From the NCBI GenBank assembly GCA_964514215.1, contig CAZEPW010000075.1, positions 1 through 14,432 on the forward strand: a stretch of DNA of 14,432 nt, written 5' to 3'. The translations under genes and the position numbers were made by a program. The notes beneath the pieces are model-generated. The model saw only the letters and a list, made by a program, of their open reading frames with translations. It was not told the origin of the DNA and searched no databases. Origin of the DNA: CAYQUC01 sp964514215. GTDB lineage: Bacteria > Pseudomonadota > Gammaproteobacteria > UBA6429 > Thiohalophilaceae. Of this stretch, positions 1 through 7,504 are shown in pieces. Position 1 is the first letter of the stretch, and the number at the start of each line of letters is the position of its first letter.

Positions 1-180
1 TAATTAACATAATAAAACACATTAAAAAATCGGTGCCAAAAATAATGTGAAGTAGTTTTATTTTTAAAAATACGCCTAAATTCTTTAAAAAAATTAAAAA
101 TTAAAAATATTGATTAAAATCAATAATATATAAAAGAAAGTCGAGTAATTCTGGATGATCGCTAAAGAAACATACATTCT

Positions 181-197
181 ATGTGATTAAGTCACAT
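181..197. promoter_or_regulatory. CRP/FNR-like palindrome, non-standard spacing
   Basis: Perfect 6-bp arms ATGTGA and TCACAT are separated by TTAAG. The arms match the CRP half-site TGTGA/TCACA, but CRP sites have a 6-base spacer and this one has 5. It lies about 260 bases before the oxidase start codon. It may be an off-spacing CRP-family site, another regulator's operator, or chance. Confidence 0.3.
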
Positions 198-346
198 ACG
201 TCAGGTAAATGCCCTAGTAGTATCGGACTAAATAAATACACAAATACGTAAAAACACCTATATCAGTACGATTTGTAGTATGGTAGCGACTTGAAGTCTT
301 GCTAAAGCTCCAAGTTTGCTTGTGAATTCGCTGTATCTACAGTGAA

Positions 347-377
347 TACCTGATAGTTGTTTGCAATTTATCAGGTA
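347..377. promoter_or_regulatory. Perfect 9-bp inverted repeat before the oxidase gene
   Basis: TACCTGATA (347-355) and TATCAGGTA (369-377) are exact reverse complements around a 13-base spacer. No T-run follows, so it is not an intrinsic terminator. The arms contain the heptamer TCAGGTA, which recurs at 201-207. It could be a dimeric operator or a hairpin in the 5' leader. It ends 82 bases before the start codon. Confidence 0.45.
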
Positions 378-459
378 ATTAAAAGTTGGCTAGACAATAA
401 CGCAGAATTATTGGCGAGTCAGTGTTTCATTTTTAAAATGATTATTATGAGGAAAAACC

Positions 460-2373
460 ATGACCAAAAGAAGAGATGTATTGAAAGGAGGCGCTGCTGC
501 TTTAGCAACAATCCCTGCAATCTTTGGTGGTGCTGCAATTCCCAAACTAGCTCAAGCACAATTGTGTCGAGCTGAAGGCATTCGAAGCCCGGGAACAGAA
601 CCAGCTAGTCCAGCAGTTACTACTTATACAACGCCGTTGTATATTCCACCTGCAATGCAGGAGGTTGATCCGGCTACCTTAAATCCACCCCCTGATCCTA
701 ACCGACATCAACGTTTTGATGAATTCCCGCCTCAAAAGTTTTATGTGCAACGTCTTAGCGAAGGTTTATGGGAATATCATCCTGAGCTGTCAGCATTAAA
801 TCCGTTGTCGGGTGGTGCGTTGGGTGTTGGTTCATTGGCTTGGATGTTTAATGGCGCAACACCGGGTGAAACACTTGTTGCTCGTTATGGTGAGCCAGTA
901 TTTATACGTCGCTATAATGATTTACCGGCAACTGAAGATGCATTGATGCCAATTGGTATCCCTTATAGCTCTATCCATTTACATAACGCACATACTGCAT
1001 CGGAAAGTGATGGTTATCCTGAAGATTTTACTGCTCCAGGACAATTTTGGGATCATCACCATGCAATGATGTATGCGCGAAATGATTCTCGTGAAGCTTT
1101 AGGTAGTCTTTGGTATCACGATCATATGTTAGATTTCACGGCGACTAACGTTTATGCCGGTTTATCTGCTATGGCTACCTTTTATGATGATTTGGATTCT
1201 GGTGATGAAAATGATCCAAATGAAAGAGCATTACGTTTACCGGGAACCTATGGTAAATATGATATTTCATTAATTTTGCATGATGTCCGTTTTGATCAAG
1301 AAGGTAATCCAACTTATAACGTATTTGATACCGATGGTCATCTTGGTGACATTATTACGGTTAATCGTAAAGCAACGCCGTATTTTGAAGTTGAACCACG
1401 TAAATACCGTTTCCGTGTTTATGATGGTGGTCCTTCACGTTTGTATGAAATTAAAATGAGCGACTCTAGCAAAATGACGGTTATCTCGACTGACGGTAAT
1501 TTGTTAGAAGCCCCAGTTGAAGTGGATACTATTGTGATTGGCCCGGCTAATCGTCACGATGTCATTATTGATTTTTCGACTTACAATATGGGTGACACGG
1601 TTGAATTCATTAATATTATGGAGCAACTGAATGGTCAAGGTCCGACTGGTCGCCAGTTAAGTGATGCTGATGCAATGCCGATTATGCAGTTCCGTGTGAC
1701 TAAACCGCTTGAAGGACCTGATAACAGCCGAGTTCCAGAACGGTTACGTGAGCTTCCTCCGATTAATTTAAACGAAGTTGTTGCAGAACGTGAATGGATT
1801 TTTGATCACGATATGGGATTATGGACAGTTAATGGTGAATTTATGGATCCAACTGTTATTTCAGCGGCACCGCAACAAGGTACAGCAGAAATTTGGACTT
1901 TCCGTAATGCTGGTAGTTCTTGGGCACATCCGGTGCATGTTCATTTTGAAGAATTTCAAGTATTGGAATGGAACGGCAAACCACCAACGGGTGTATTGAA
2001 GTCACGTAAAGATGTTGCTGTATTAGGTCCAAATGATACTTGTAAAGTTTTTTACCGTTTCGATGATTTCCTTGGACGTTTTATTATTCATTGTCATAAC
2101 AATGTTCATGAAGATAATGCCATGATGTTGCGTTGGGATCTGGTTCCTAATGATACTGGCGGCGGCGGCGGCGGCGGNNNNNNNNNNNNNNNNNNNNNNN
2201 NNNNNNNNNNNNNNNNNNNNNNNNNNNNNNNNNNNNNNNNNNNNNNNNNNNNNNNNNNNNNNNNNNNNNNNNNNNNNGGCGGCGGCGGCGGCGGCGGTGA
2301 TGACGGTGGCGGAATGCGTGGCGGCGGTATGTCTGGCGGTAACGGTGGTATGAACAATAGAGGTAATCGATAA
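460..2373 (+). CDS. Tat-exported CotA-like multicopper oxidase, glycine-rich tail, internal assembly gap
   Basis: This is a laccase-like multicopper oxidase that couples one-electron oxidation of a substrate to reduction of O2 to water in the periplasm or outside the cell. A TGAGGA ribosome site 6 bases upstream supports the ATG. The N-terminus KRRDVLKGG is a twin-arginine signal, with a likely cut after AQA (31-33) giving a mature N-terminal Gln34. All four copper motifs are present: H173-L-H175, H220-D-H222, H490-x2-H493-x-H495, and H544-C545-H546-x3-H550-x4-M555. The last two supply the type 1 ligands, with Met as the axial ligand. The surrounding segments SDGYPE, WYHDH and HEDxxM resemble Bacillus CotA. 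The C-terminal tail is poly-Gly encoded by tandem GGC codons, then GGGM/GGNGGM-like repeats. A 100-N gap interrupts it, so the true length is unknown. It is first in an operon with the SCO-like gene. Substrate is unknown; Cu(I), Mn(II), bilin or phenol are all possible. Confidence 0.92.
   Translation: MTKRRDVLKGGAAALATIPAIFGGAAIPKLAQAQLCRAEGIRSPGTEPASPAVTTYTTPLYIPPAMQEVDPATLNPPPDPNRHQRFDEFPPQKFYVQRLSEGLWEYHPELSALNPLSGGALGVGSLAWMFNGATPGETLVARYGEPVFIRRYNDLPATEDALMPIGIPYSSIHLHNAHTASESDGYPEDFTAPGQFWDHHHAMMYARNDSREALGSLWYHDHMLDFTATNVYAGLSAMATFYDDLDSGDENDPNERALRLPGTYGKYDISLILHDVRFDQEGNPTYNVFDTDGHLGDIITVNRKATPYFEVEPRKYRFRVYDGGPSRLYEIKMSDSSKMTVISTDGNLLEAPVEVDTIVIGPANRHDVIIDFSTYNMGDTVEFINIMEQLNGQGPTGRQLSDADAMPIMQFRVTKPLEGPDNSRVPERLRELPPINLNEVVAEREWIFDHDMGLWTVNGEFMDPTVISAAPQQGTAEIWTFRNAGSSWAHPVHVHFEEFQVLEWNGKPPTGVLKSRKDVAVLGPNDTCKVFYRFDDFLGRFIIHCHNNVHEDNAMMLRWDLVPNDTGGGGGGXXXXXXXXXXXXXXXXXXXXXXXXXXXXXXXXXXGGGGGGGDDGGGMRGGGMSGGNGGMNNRGNR
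2158..2298 (+). repeat. (GGC)n trinucleotide repeat interrupted by a 100-N assembly gap
   Basis: Six GGC units (2158-2175) plus GG precede exactly 100 N (2178-2277). Six more GGC units and a GGT follow in the same frame. One hundred N is a common placeholder for a gap of unknown size. A pure GGC run is striking in this AT-rich, GGT-preferring sequence. It encodes the polyglycine tail of the oxidase. Repeat number may vary between cells, and the two flanks may really overlap. Confidence 0.9.
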
Positions 2374-2422
2374 TGAATGTTTTTTTAATTAGACAGGTTG
2401 TTGCAAAACCGGGAGATCAAAG

Positions 2423-3049
2423 ATGAAAAAAAATACCAGAAGAGCATTTCTTGCTTCGGCGGCGTTGGCCATCCCGGCAGCAGCAACGGCTGCGGTTGTT
2501 CCTAAAGAGAAAAAGTCTGCATTTAAAGCTTGTCCTCGAGCTAAAGGTGGAAAAACGGCATCACGTTTTCCTCAAGTAATTGTTGAAGATCAATTCAAAC
2601 GTAAATCGTGGTTTTACGAAGAAATGGTTAGCGACAAACTTGTTCTTGTTAGTTTCACATCGGTTAAAGGTGAACAATACTATCCAATTCTTGACAATCT
2701 TGTGAAGGTGCAAGCCATGTTAAAAGATCGGTTGGGTAAAGATGTGTTTATGTACACGATTACGACGAGTCCTGAGAGGGATTCACCAGATGATCTCAAG
2801 AAACTAGCTGAAAAACACGGTGCTAATTGGCAGTTTATAACTGGTAAGCCAGAAAATATTCGTGAAATTCTAGGCGCATTTAATGCGCGTGGTAGCTTGC
2901 ACGCACTTTCGTGGATTGGTAATGAAAGCACGGGTCGTTGGTTAAATAAACCCAGTCGCTTACATCCTGTTTACATTGCTGAAGCGGTTGCACGTTTGAG
3001 TACTGGTAAAGAGCATAAGCCTTTCTTAATTGATATGCACAGTGTTTAA
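2423..3049 (+). CDS. SCO1/SenC-family protein lacking the CxxxC copper site, Tat-exported
   Basis: This is a thioredoxin-fold protein of the SCO family, whose usual members deliver copper to cytochrome oxidase CuA or other cuproenzymes. The family is visible in the block S116-PERDSP, followed by a helix and WQFITGKPENI (normally DPERDTP ... W.FLTG). The N-terminus TRRAFLA is a near-canonical Tat motif followed by an alanine-rich stretch, cut perhaps near ATA/A. The expected FTxCxxxCP segment instead reads F78-TSVKGEQYY-P88, so both copper/redox cysteines are missing. His160 may correspond to the conserved SCO histidine. GGGAGA lies 6 bases before the ATG. The gene begins 49 bases after the oxidase and probably shares its transcript. 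It may be a structural or Tat-cotransported partner of the oxidase rather than a copper donor; that is inference. Confidence 0.82.
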   Translation: MKKNTRRAFLASAALAIPAAATAAVVPKEKKSAFKACPRAKGGKTASRFPQVIVEDQFKRKSWFYEEMVSDKLVLVSFTSVKGEQYYPILDNLVKVQAMLKDRLGKDVFMYTITTSPERDSPDDLKKLAEKHGANWQFITGKPENIREILGAFNARGSLHALSWIGNESTGRWLNKPSRLHPVYIAEAVARLSTGKEHKPFLIDMHSV

Positions 3050-3053
3050 TTTA

Positions 3054-3090
3054 ACAACACATTGAATAGACTAATTCCTTTGTGTGTTGT
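3054..3090. repeat. Intercistronic inverted repeat
   Basis: ACAACACA (3054-3061) and TGTGTTGT (3083-3090) are exact reverse complements around a 21-base loop, between the SCO-like gene and the next gene. There is no T-run, so it is not a normal terminator. It could stabilise or process the operon mRNA. Confidence 0.4.
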
Positions 3091-3121
3091 AACTAGCGCA
3101 TATTAAGGAGGAGGAAAAATA

Positions 3122-5077
3122 ATGAAATGTAATACTTTTAAAATTAAAGGACGAGCTGCTATTATGGCCAGTCTACTGACCGGAGGCATGAGTATTGCCA
3201 GTACGGGACAGGCAGGTTGTGAATTAGTAATCGATCCTTTTTTGTCGAACATAATGGGTATGCCTGTTGAAGCATATATGGGACATCCTTGTGCACAACC
3301 CCATCCTGGGCCATCCATTCAAACAGCATCTGATGATGGAATTACAACATTTGTTGAAACGCCTGAAGGCCAACATGCACCTCAAGATCCTTTTCTTGAA
3401 CCACCAGGAAGCAATTTCTTGATGACTGTGTATGAAGATGCTAGGGATCTTAGTAACCGCGTGATGCCAAATACTTTGCCATCAACTCCGACTAATCCTT
3501 ATAACTTGCACGATGGTCCAGTGTTAACCGCTGCAATTGATAAAACCAATCCTGAAGATGATCTTGATGCAATTATTGATAGATTAGAAGCGGGTGGTGA
3601 ACTCAATCGTAATTTACTGACACGGCTTGCTACACGAGGTATCGATATTCTCGAAGGCAATCCAATCGATCGAGCTTATAGTGGCTTTCCGATGTTACAT
3701 TATAATGGTCCAAACAAAGTTAGTGTTGTTGAACCAATATTTGATGCTAACGGTGTTGTGATTGGCGGTAATGTTAATGTTAACATGATCTTCTTTAATC
3801 AACACATCGAATCGGATACTGCTTTTATCGATCCGAGTGCAGTGCTAGAAGTTCCTTATACAGTGACTTACAATGTTAGTGTTTTGAATCGTGGGATTGA
3901 AGATTTTTCACCGATGACAATGAACTTTAACCGTATTGTTAATCCTGTTACTGGTGAAGATATGCGTGGCCCATTTCATGTATCAATGGATAAGAGTTTC
4001 TTTCCTATGTTAGATGAAGGTACACGTTATACCATTAAAGTTAAGGAGAATAAAGGCAAGTACTTTAATCTGACTTACACATGGGGCTGGCGTATTCATC
4101 CACCGCGTGTTCAAGTTGCTGAAAATGCTTTGAAAACTGCCGGGCCTAATGGTTGGACTTTACCAGAGTGGGAGAAATCAGCATTTTGTGAAGGTGGTGC
4201 AAAAGATCCAGATTGTGATCCAGTTGGAAATGCGGCTGATCGAGCCTATGCAATTAGTCAAATTGGTGATTTATCACCGGCTAAACGCATGTGGAACACA
4301 TTCAATCTGTTGCTAGCACCAGATGCTCGTATGAATCTTAGACAAGCAACTGCTGATTTGCGTGCTGCTTTTCTTGATTGGGTTGATCGCACAAAATTAC
4401 CTGCTGGCGTTACTGCCGATCCGGATGCAACATTAACATTACTCTATGTTAATAATACTATGTATGGAAATCGTCAAGGTTTGTCTGGTGATGGAAGTAA
4501 ACTGGGTCCTGCGAGTTATAAAGGGATAGGTAATGGTAGTGCGCATGAATGGAATGTTCGTCCGTATCTTTATAAAGTTACTTTACTCAATGGTGATCAT
4601 TTTCCTCATGCTTATATGAATGTTGACTTTGGTGGTTCACGAGGTTGGGAAAATCATTTCCAAACAACTGATCCAACGACAGCTATCGGACCGCATCCGG
4701 TTATACCACCAGGATCGCCAGCAAATGGTGAGCCTTACACTAACCCTGCTAATATAGTGGGTGGTGAGGAAAACATTTATCCAATCAATCGAGGCGGTGT
4801 TGAAGAGTTTTTACAACCCACTGCGCGTAACTTGACTGATCCGATTAATGGTGATCCTCAGTTAGGTTCTGGTTGCTTCTTTACCTTTGGGCGTAACCAT
4901 GCTTGGCCAAATGCAGGTGGACCATGGGGTGGCATTATGACTCCTCCGGTTGCAGCAGATGGAACACCGGGATTGCATAAAGTTGAAATTAATTTTAACT
5001 TTGAGCCTTCACGTCGTTTAAAAATATATCAGTTTGATCCGTTACATCATGATATAGCGATATATTCTTTACATTAA
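3122..5077 (+). CDS. Secreted protein of unknown function, third gene of the oxidase operon
   Basis: I do not recognise this 651-residue protein. A double ribosome site AAGGAGGAGG sits 7-10 bases before the ATG and is the strongest in the window, suggesting high expression. Residues 1-31 form a Sec-type signal peptide (basic start, hydrophobic core, GQA before G32-C33). The mature part is long, Asn/Pro/Gly-rich and appears beta-rich, with no further membrane segment. Notable segments are YMGHPCAQPHPGPS near the N-terminus, YTWGWRIHPPRVQVAENA in the middle, DHFPHAYMNVDFGGSRGWENHF in the last third (shown here only as a landmark for its His/aromatic content), and a His-containing C-terminus. 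It has few cysteines and several His/Met-containing patches, but no metal motif I can name. Linkage to the oxidase and SCO-like genes suggests a partner, scaffold or substrate-binding role. It is followed by a terminator. Confidence 0.75.
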   Translation: MKCNTFKIKGRAAIMASLLTGGMSIASTGQAGCELVIDPFLSNIMGMPVEAYMGHPCAQPHPGPSIQTASDDGITTFVETPEGQHAPQDPFLEPPGSNFLMTVYEDARDLSNRVMPNTLPSTPTNPYNLHDGPVLTAAIDKTNPEDDLDAIIDRLEAGGELNRNLLTRLATRGIDILEGNPIDRAYSGFPMLHYNGPNKVSVVEPIFDANGVVIGGNVNVNMIFFNQHIESDTAFIDPSAVLEVPYTVTYNVSVLNRGIEDFSPMTMNFNRIVNPVTGEDMRGPFHVSMDKSFFPMLDEGTRYTIKVKENKGKYFNLTYTWGWRIHPPRVQVAENALKTAGPNGWTLPEWEKSAFCEGGAKDPDCDPVGNAADRAYAISQIGDLSPAKRMWNTFNLLLAPDARMNLRQATADLRAAFLDWVDRTKLPAGVTADPDATLTLLYVNNTMYGNRQGLSGDGSKLGPASYKGIGNGSAHEWNVRPYLYKVTLLNGDHFPHAYMNVDFGGSRGWENHFQTTDPTTAIGPHPVIPPGSPANGEPYTNPANIVGGEENIYPINRGGVEEFLQPTARNLTDPINGDPQLGSGCFFTFGRNHAWPNAGGPWGGIMTPPVAADGTPGLHKVEINFNFEPSRRLKIYQFDPLHHDIAIYSLH

Positions 5078-5088
5078 GCTGTAAATTT

Positions 5089-5120
5089 AAGACCTTCCAG
5101 ATTCTTGGAAGGTCTTTTTT
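5089..5120 (+). terminator. Intrinsic terminator of the oxidase operon; arms resemble a CueR-type operator
   Basis: AAGACCTTCCA (5089-5099) pairs perfectly with TGGAAGGTCTT (5106-5116) around the loop GATTCT. The T-run spans 5115-5120. It begins 11 bases after the upstream stop codon, so this is a textbook rho-independent terminator. The arms also contain ACCTTCC and GGAAGGT, the half-sites of CueR/HmrR copper-responsive operators. Here the spacer is 8 rather than the usual 7, and no good -35 is seen. The next start codon lies only 13 bases beyond. Confidence 0.85.
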
Positions 5121-5133
5121 AATAAGGTGAAAG

Positions 5134-6141
5134 ATGAAATACAATTGTTCTGGTTCTAGTAATAAATATTCTTTAGTTAATATTAGGACGGGCATTGCCT
5201 TTAAAAAAATATTTAAATTAGTTAAAATATGCATTTTAATTTTATTACCAAATTTATCATTTGCAAGCACTTCATTTAAACAACACTGCACAGCTATTAA
5301 TATTGAGTTGCAACAACGCAACGCACCAAATAAATTAATTAACTTTAATTCTGATAAACCCATTTCGACTTCAATAAATAATTTTAACCCGGTTAAACAA
5401 TACAGTTATAAAATTGTTAGCAAGTTAGTACACGATACAAAATCGTTTACGCAAGGCTTGGTTGTTTATAAAAATTATATTTTTGAGAGTGTTGGTTTGT
5501 TGGGCAAATCAAAAATACAAAAATTGGACATAAATACTGGTGAGGTTACGCATCATAATAAGTTAAAAAATTATCTGTTTGCGGAAGGGTTGAGTGTGTT
5601 AAATGATAATTTGGTGCAACTTACTTGGAAAACCGAACGTATCTTGAGTTATTCAGCAGATAACTTAGAGAAAATTTCAGAAGATAAAATTAATGGTGAA
5701 GGATGGGGTGTTACATCGGTTAATAATCATTTAATAGTCAGTGATGGATCCGCAATGCTGCAGGTTTTAGATAAAGATAAAATTGAAATTAAACGTTTAT
5801 TGGTATCGTCAAATGGTAAACCAATACGAGGTCTAAATGAACTCGAATATGCTAATGGTTATATTTACTCAAATGTATGGCCGACCGACTGTATTGCCAA
5901 AATTAATCCTGAGTCAGGTGATGTTGTTGCTTGGATTAATTTAGAAGGCTTGTTTCCTAAAAGTAAACGGCCACATTGGACAGCAATATTAAATGGTATT
6001 GCTTATCAAAAAGAAAATAAAAGTTTTTTTGTGACAGGTAAATACTGGCCCTATATATATGAGCTCAAATTTAATGATTTAATAGGGTATTCACAATACT
6101 TGAATTTATCAAAAGCAATTATTAATGGACATACAGAGTAG
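5134..6141 (+). CDS. Plant-type glutaminyl-peptide cyclotransferase, secreted
   Basis: The enzyme converts N-terminal Gln of proteins to pyroglutamate, releasing ammonia. It belongs to the papaya-type beta-propeller family (Glu_cyclase_2), not the zinc-dependent animal family. From about residue 88 the family landmarks appear in order: SFTQGL, FAEGLS, QLTWK, GEGWG, SDGS, LNELEYANGYIYSNVW, then LNGIAY and FVTGKYWP near the C-terminus. The N-terminus is unusually long: about 31 residues precede the hydrophobic core, with a likely cut at SFA/S (42-44). AAGGTGA just upstream supports this ATG and no later in-frame start fits the signal. It is the first gene of the efflux operon and starts 13 bases after the terminator, so its promoter must overlap that element or come from read-through. 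Pairing with a copper pump is unusual. One possible substrate is the upstream oxidase, whose predicted mature N-terminus is Gln. Confidence 0.88.
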   Translation: MKYNCSGSSNKYSLVNIRTGIAFKKIFKLVKICILILLPNLSFASTSFKQHCTAINIELQQRNAPNKLINFNSDKPISTSINNFNPVKQYSYKIVSKLVHDTKSFTQGLVVYKNYIFESVGLLGKSKIQKLDINTGEVTHHNKLKNYLFAEGLSVLNDNLVQLTWKTERILSYSADNLEKISEDKINGEGWGVTSVNNHLIVSDGSAMLQVLDKDKIEIKRLLVSSNGKPIRGLNELEYANGYIYSNVWPTDCIAKINPESGDVVAWINLEGLFPKSKRPHWTAILNGIAYQKENKSFFVTGKYWPYIYELKFNDLIGYSQYLNLSKAIINGHTE

Positions 6142-6186
6142 TAGTTTGATTTAATCTAAGATGTATCGGATTTTATGGTGAAAATA

Positions 6187-7491
6187 ATGTCAAAACAAAT
6201 ATTTTTAATTATTATAGTTATCTCTGCGGTTAGTTTTTATCTTGGAAAATTAACTACCAATCCAGAGTTAAACAAATTAGATTACGCAACTAAAACAACG
6301 GAACAACTTGAATCGGCTGTGTCAGCCTATGTTTGTCCGATGCACGCTGAAATCACGTCAGATAAACTTGAAAGTTGTCCTGTTTGTGGTATGAATCTAG
6401 TCGCAGTAAAAACACCATTAGTTACTTCAGATATTAACGACACTGAATATCCTACCGTTAAAATAAATTCTTCAGTTGCACATAATTTAGGCGTTCGAAC
6501 GGCCACGGTAACGCGCGGTAAATTACTACGAAATATTGAAACAATGGGAAAAATTACCCGAGTTGACCCAATGGCTAGACGAACCATTACACCACCGATT
6601 CGTGGTGAGCTATTATTCATTGCCGAAAAATACCAAGGTGATATGGTGGAGCATGGAGAGCTGCTTTTTACTATGACATCTAAAAAATTAATTAAAATGC
6701 AAACAACATATCAAAAAGCTTTTATTTCTGGAGATAAAGCAACGGCAACCGGAATGATTCCTATGTTACGAAAAATGGGGGTGTCACTGGAACAAATAGG
6801 AAAATTACAATCAAAAAAGAAACCCATGCCGATTAGTGTTTATGCCTTTGAAGATGGGTTTGTCTATACCCGTCGAGGTCGAATCGGTGAATCAGTGCAT
6901 ACTGGATTCACGGTATTTAATGTTGGTGGTAATTATCAAGTTATTGAAGTAACCGCTGAAATATTTGAACGTCAGTGGTCATGGGTTAGTGAAGGTCAAT
7001 TGGCGACAATGACTGTTCGAGGTATGCCCGGTATATCGTTTGAAGGTCGTGTTGTTCGCGTTGAACCACCAGTGGGCTATACCACACGTTCGTTAGAAGT
7101 TGCTTTAAAGTTTCGAACTAATAATCAACAGTTATCACAAAGCATGTTTGCTCATATTAGTATTGTCGGTCAAGCCAAAGAAAATATACTACAAGTGCCT
7201 ACCGATACTGTTATTAAAACCGGTAAAGGTGATCGTGTCGTTTTACTGGTGGGGGATAATCAATATCAACCAATTGAAGTTATTGCTGGTGAAGAGTCTA
7301 ATGGTATCACTGAAATTCGCAGTGGCATTAAAGAAGGGGATAGAGTTGTTGCCTCAGGCCAGTTTTTGATTGACTCTGAAAGTAACATACAAGCAGAGTT
7401 AAATCGAATGCTGTCACCTAATACAAAAGTGATTAAAAATAGTTCGTTAACTTCTGATTTGTTAACGATGAAAGAATCGAGAAAAGATTGA
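6187..7491 (+). CDS. cusB: CusB-like RND periplasmic adaptor with N-terminal heavy-metal-binding domain
   Basis: This is the membrane-fusion subunit that links the inner-membrane pump to an outer-membrane channel and hands Cu(I)/Ag(I) to it. I chose ATG 6187 because GGTGA lies 5 bases upstream; an in-frame ATG at 6175 has a weaker site. Residues 1-20 form a signal anchor or signal peptide. Residues about 48-73 are a heavy-metal-binding domain with C50-PMH53 and C64-PVC67-GM. The following part has hairpin, lipoyl and beta-barrel segments typical of CusB, ending in the family's DSESNIQAELNRM segment. No CusF domain is fused and no separate cusF or cusC lies in the window. The gene lies 45 bases after the cyclase gene and 13 before the pump gene. 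Confidence 0.9.
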   Translation: MSKQIFLIIIVISAVSFYLGKLTTNPELNKLDYATKTTEQLESAVSAYVCPMHAEITSDKLESCPVCGMNLVAVKTPLVTSDINDTEYPTVKINSSVAHNLGVRTATVTRGKLLRNIETMGKITRVDPMARRTITPPIRGELLFIAEKYQGDMVEHGELLFTMTSKKLIKMQTTYQKAFISGDKATATGMIPMLRKMGVSLEQIGKLQSKKKPMPISVYAFEDGFVYTRRGRIGESVHTGFTVFNVGGNYQVIEVTAEIFERQWSWVSEGQLATMTVRGMPGISFEGRVVRVEPPVGYTTRSLEVALKFRTNNQQLSQSMFAHISIVGQAKENILQVPTDTVIKTGKGDRVVLLVGDNQYQPIEVIAGEESNGITEIRSGIKEGDRVVASGQFLIDSESNIQAELNRMLSPNTKVIKNSSLTSDLLTMKESRKD

Positions 7492-7504
7492 TAAAGGATT
7501 TAAT

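Larger units (their letters stand above)
1..459. other. AT-rich upstream region of the multicopper oxidase operon
   Basis: No gene is supported here. The first 130 bases are extremely AT-rich with A/T runs. The rest holds a TGTGA-N5-TCACA palindrome (181-197), a CTGTA-TC-TACAG palindrome (331-342), and a perfect 9-bp inverted repeat just before the oxidase gene (347-377). The heptamer TCAGGTA occurs at 201-207 and 371-377, and as its complement at 347-353. I found no clean sigma-70 -35/-10 pair at good spacing, so the transcription start is not placed. The density of palindromes suggests a regulated promoter region; that is inference. Confidence 0.6.

Noticed and set aside
331..342. LexA-like box CTGTATCTACAG
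   Set aside because: LexA sites need CTGT-N8-ACAG; here the inner spacer is 4.
357..575. Open frame of 72 codons overlapping the oxidase start
   Set aside because: No ribosome site or coding character; the downstream part is an out-of-frame copy of the oxidase signal region.
2106..2357. Minus-strand proline-rich frame across the gap
   Set aside because: It is the complement of the GGC repeat in the oxidase gene and is carried open by the N run.
3054..3090. Terminator after the SCO-like gene
   Set aside because: The loop is 21 bases and no T-run follows; the next gene has a strong ribosome site close by, so read-through is expected.
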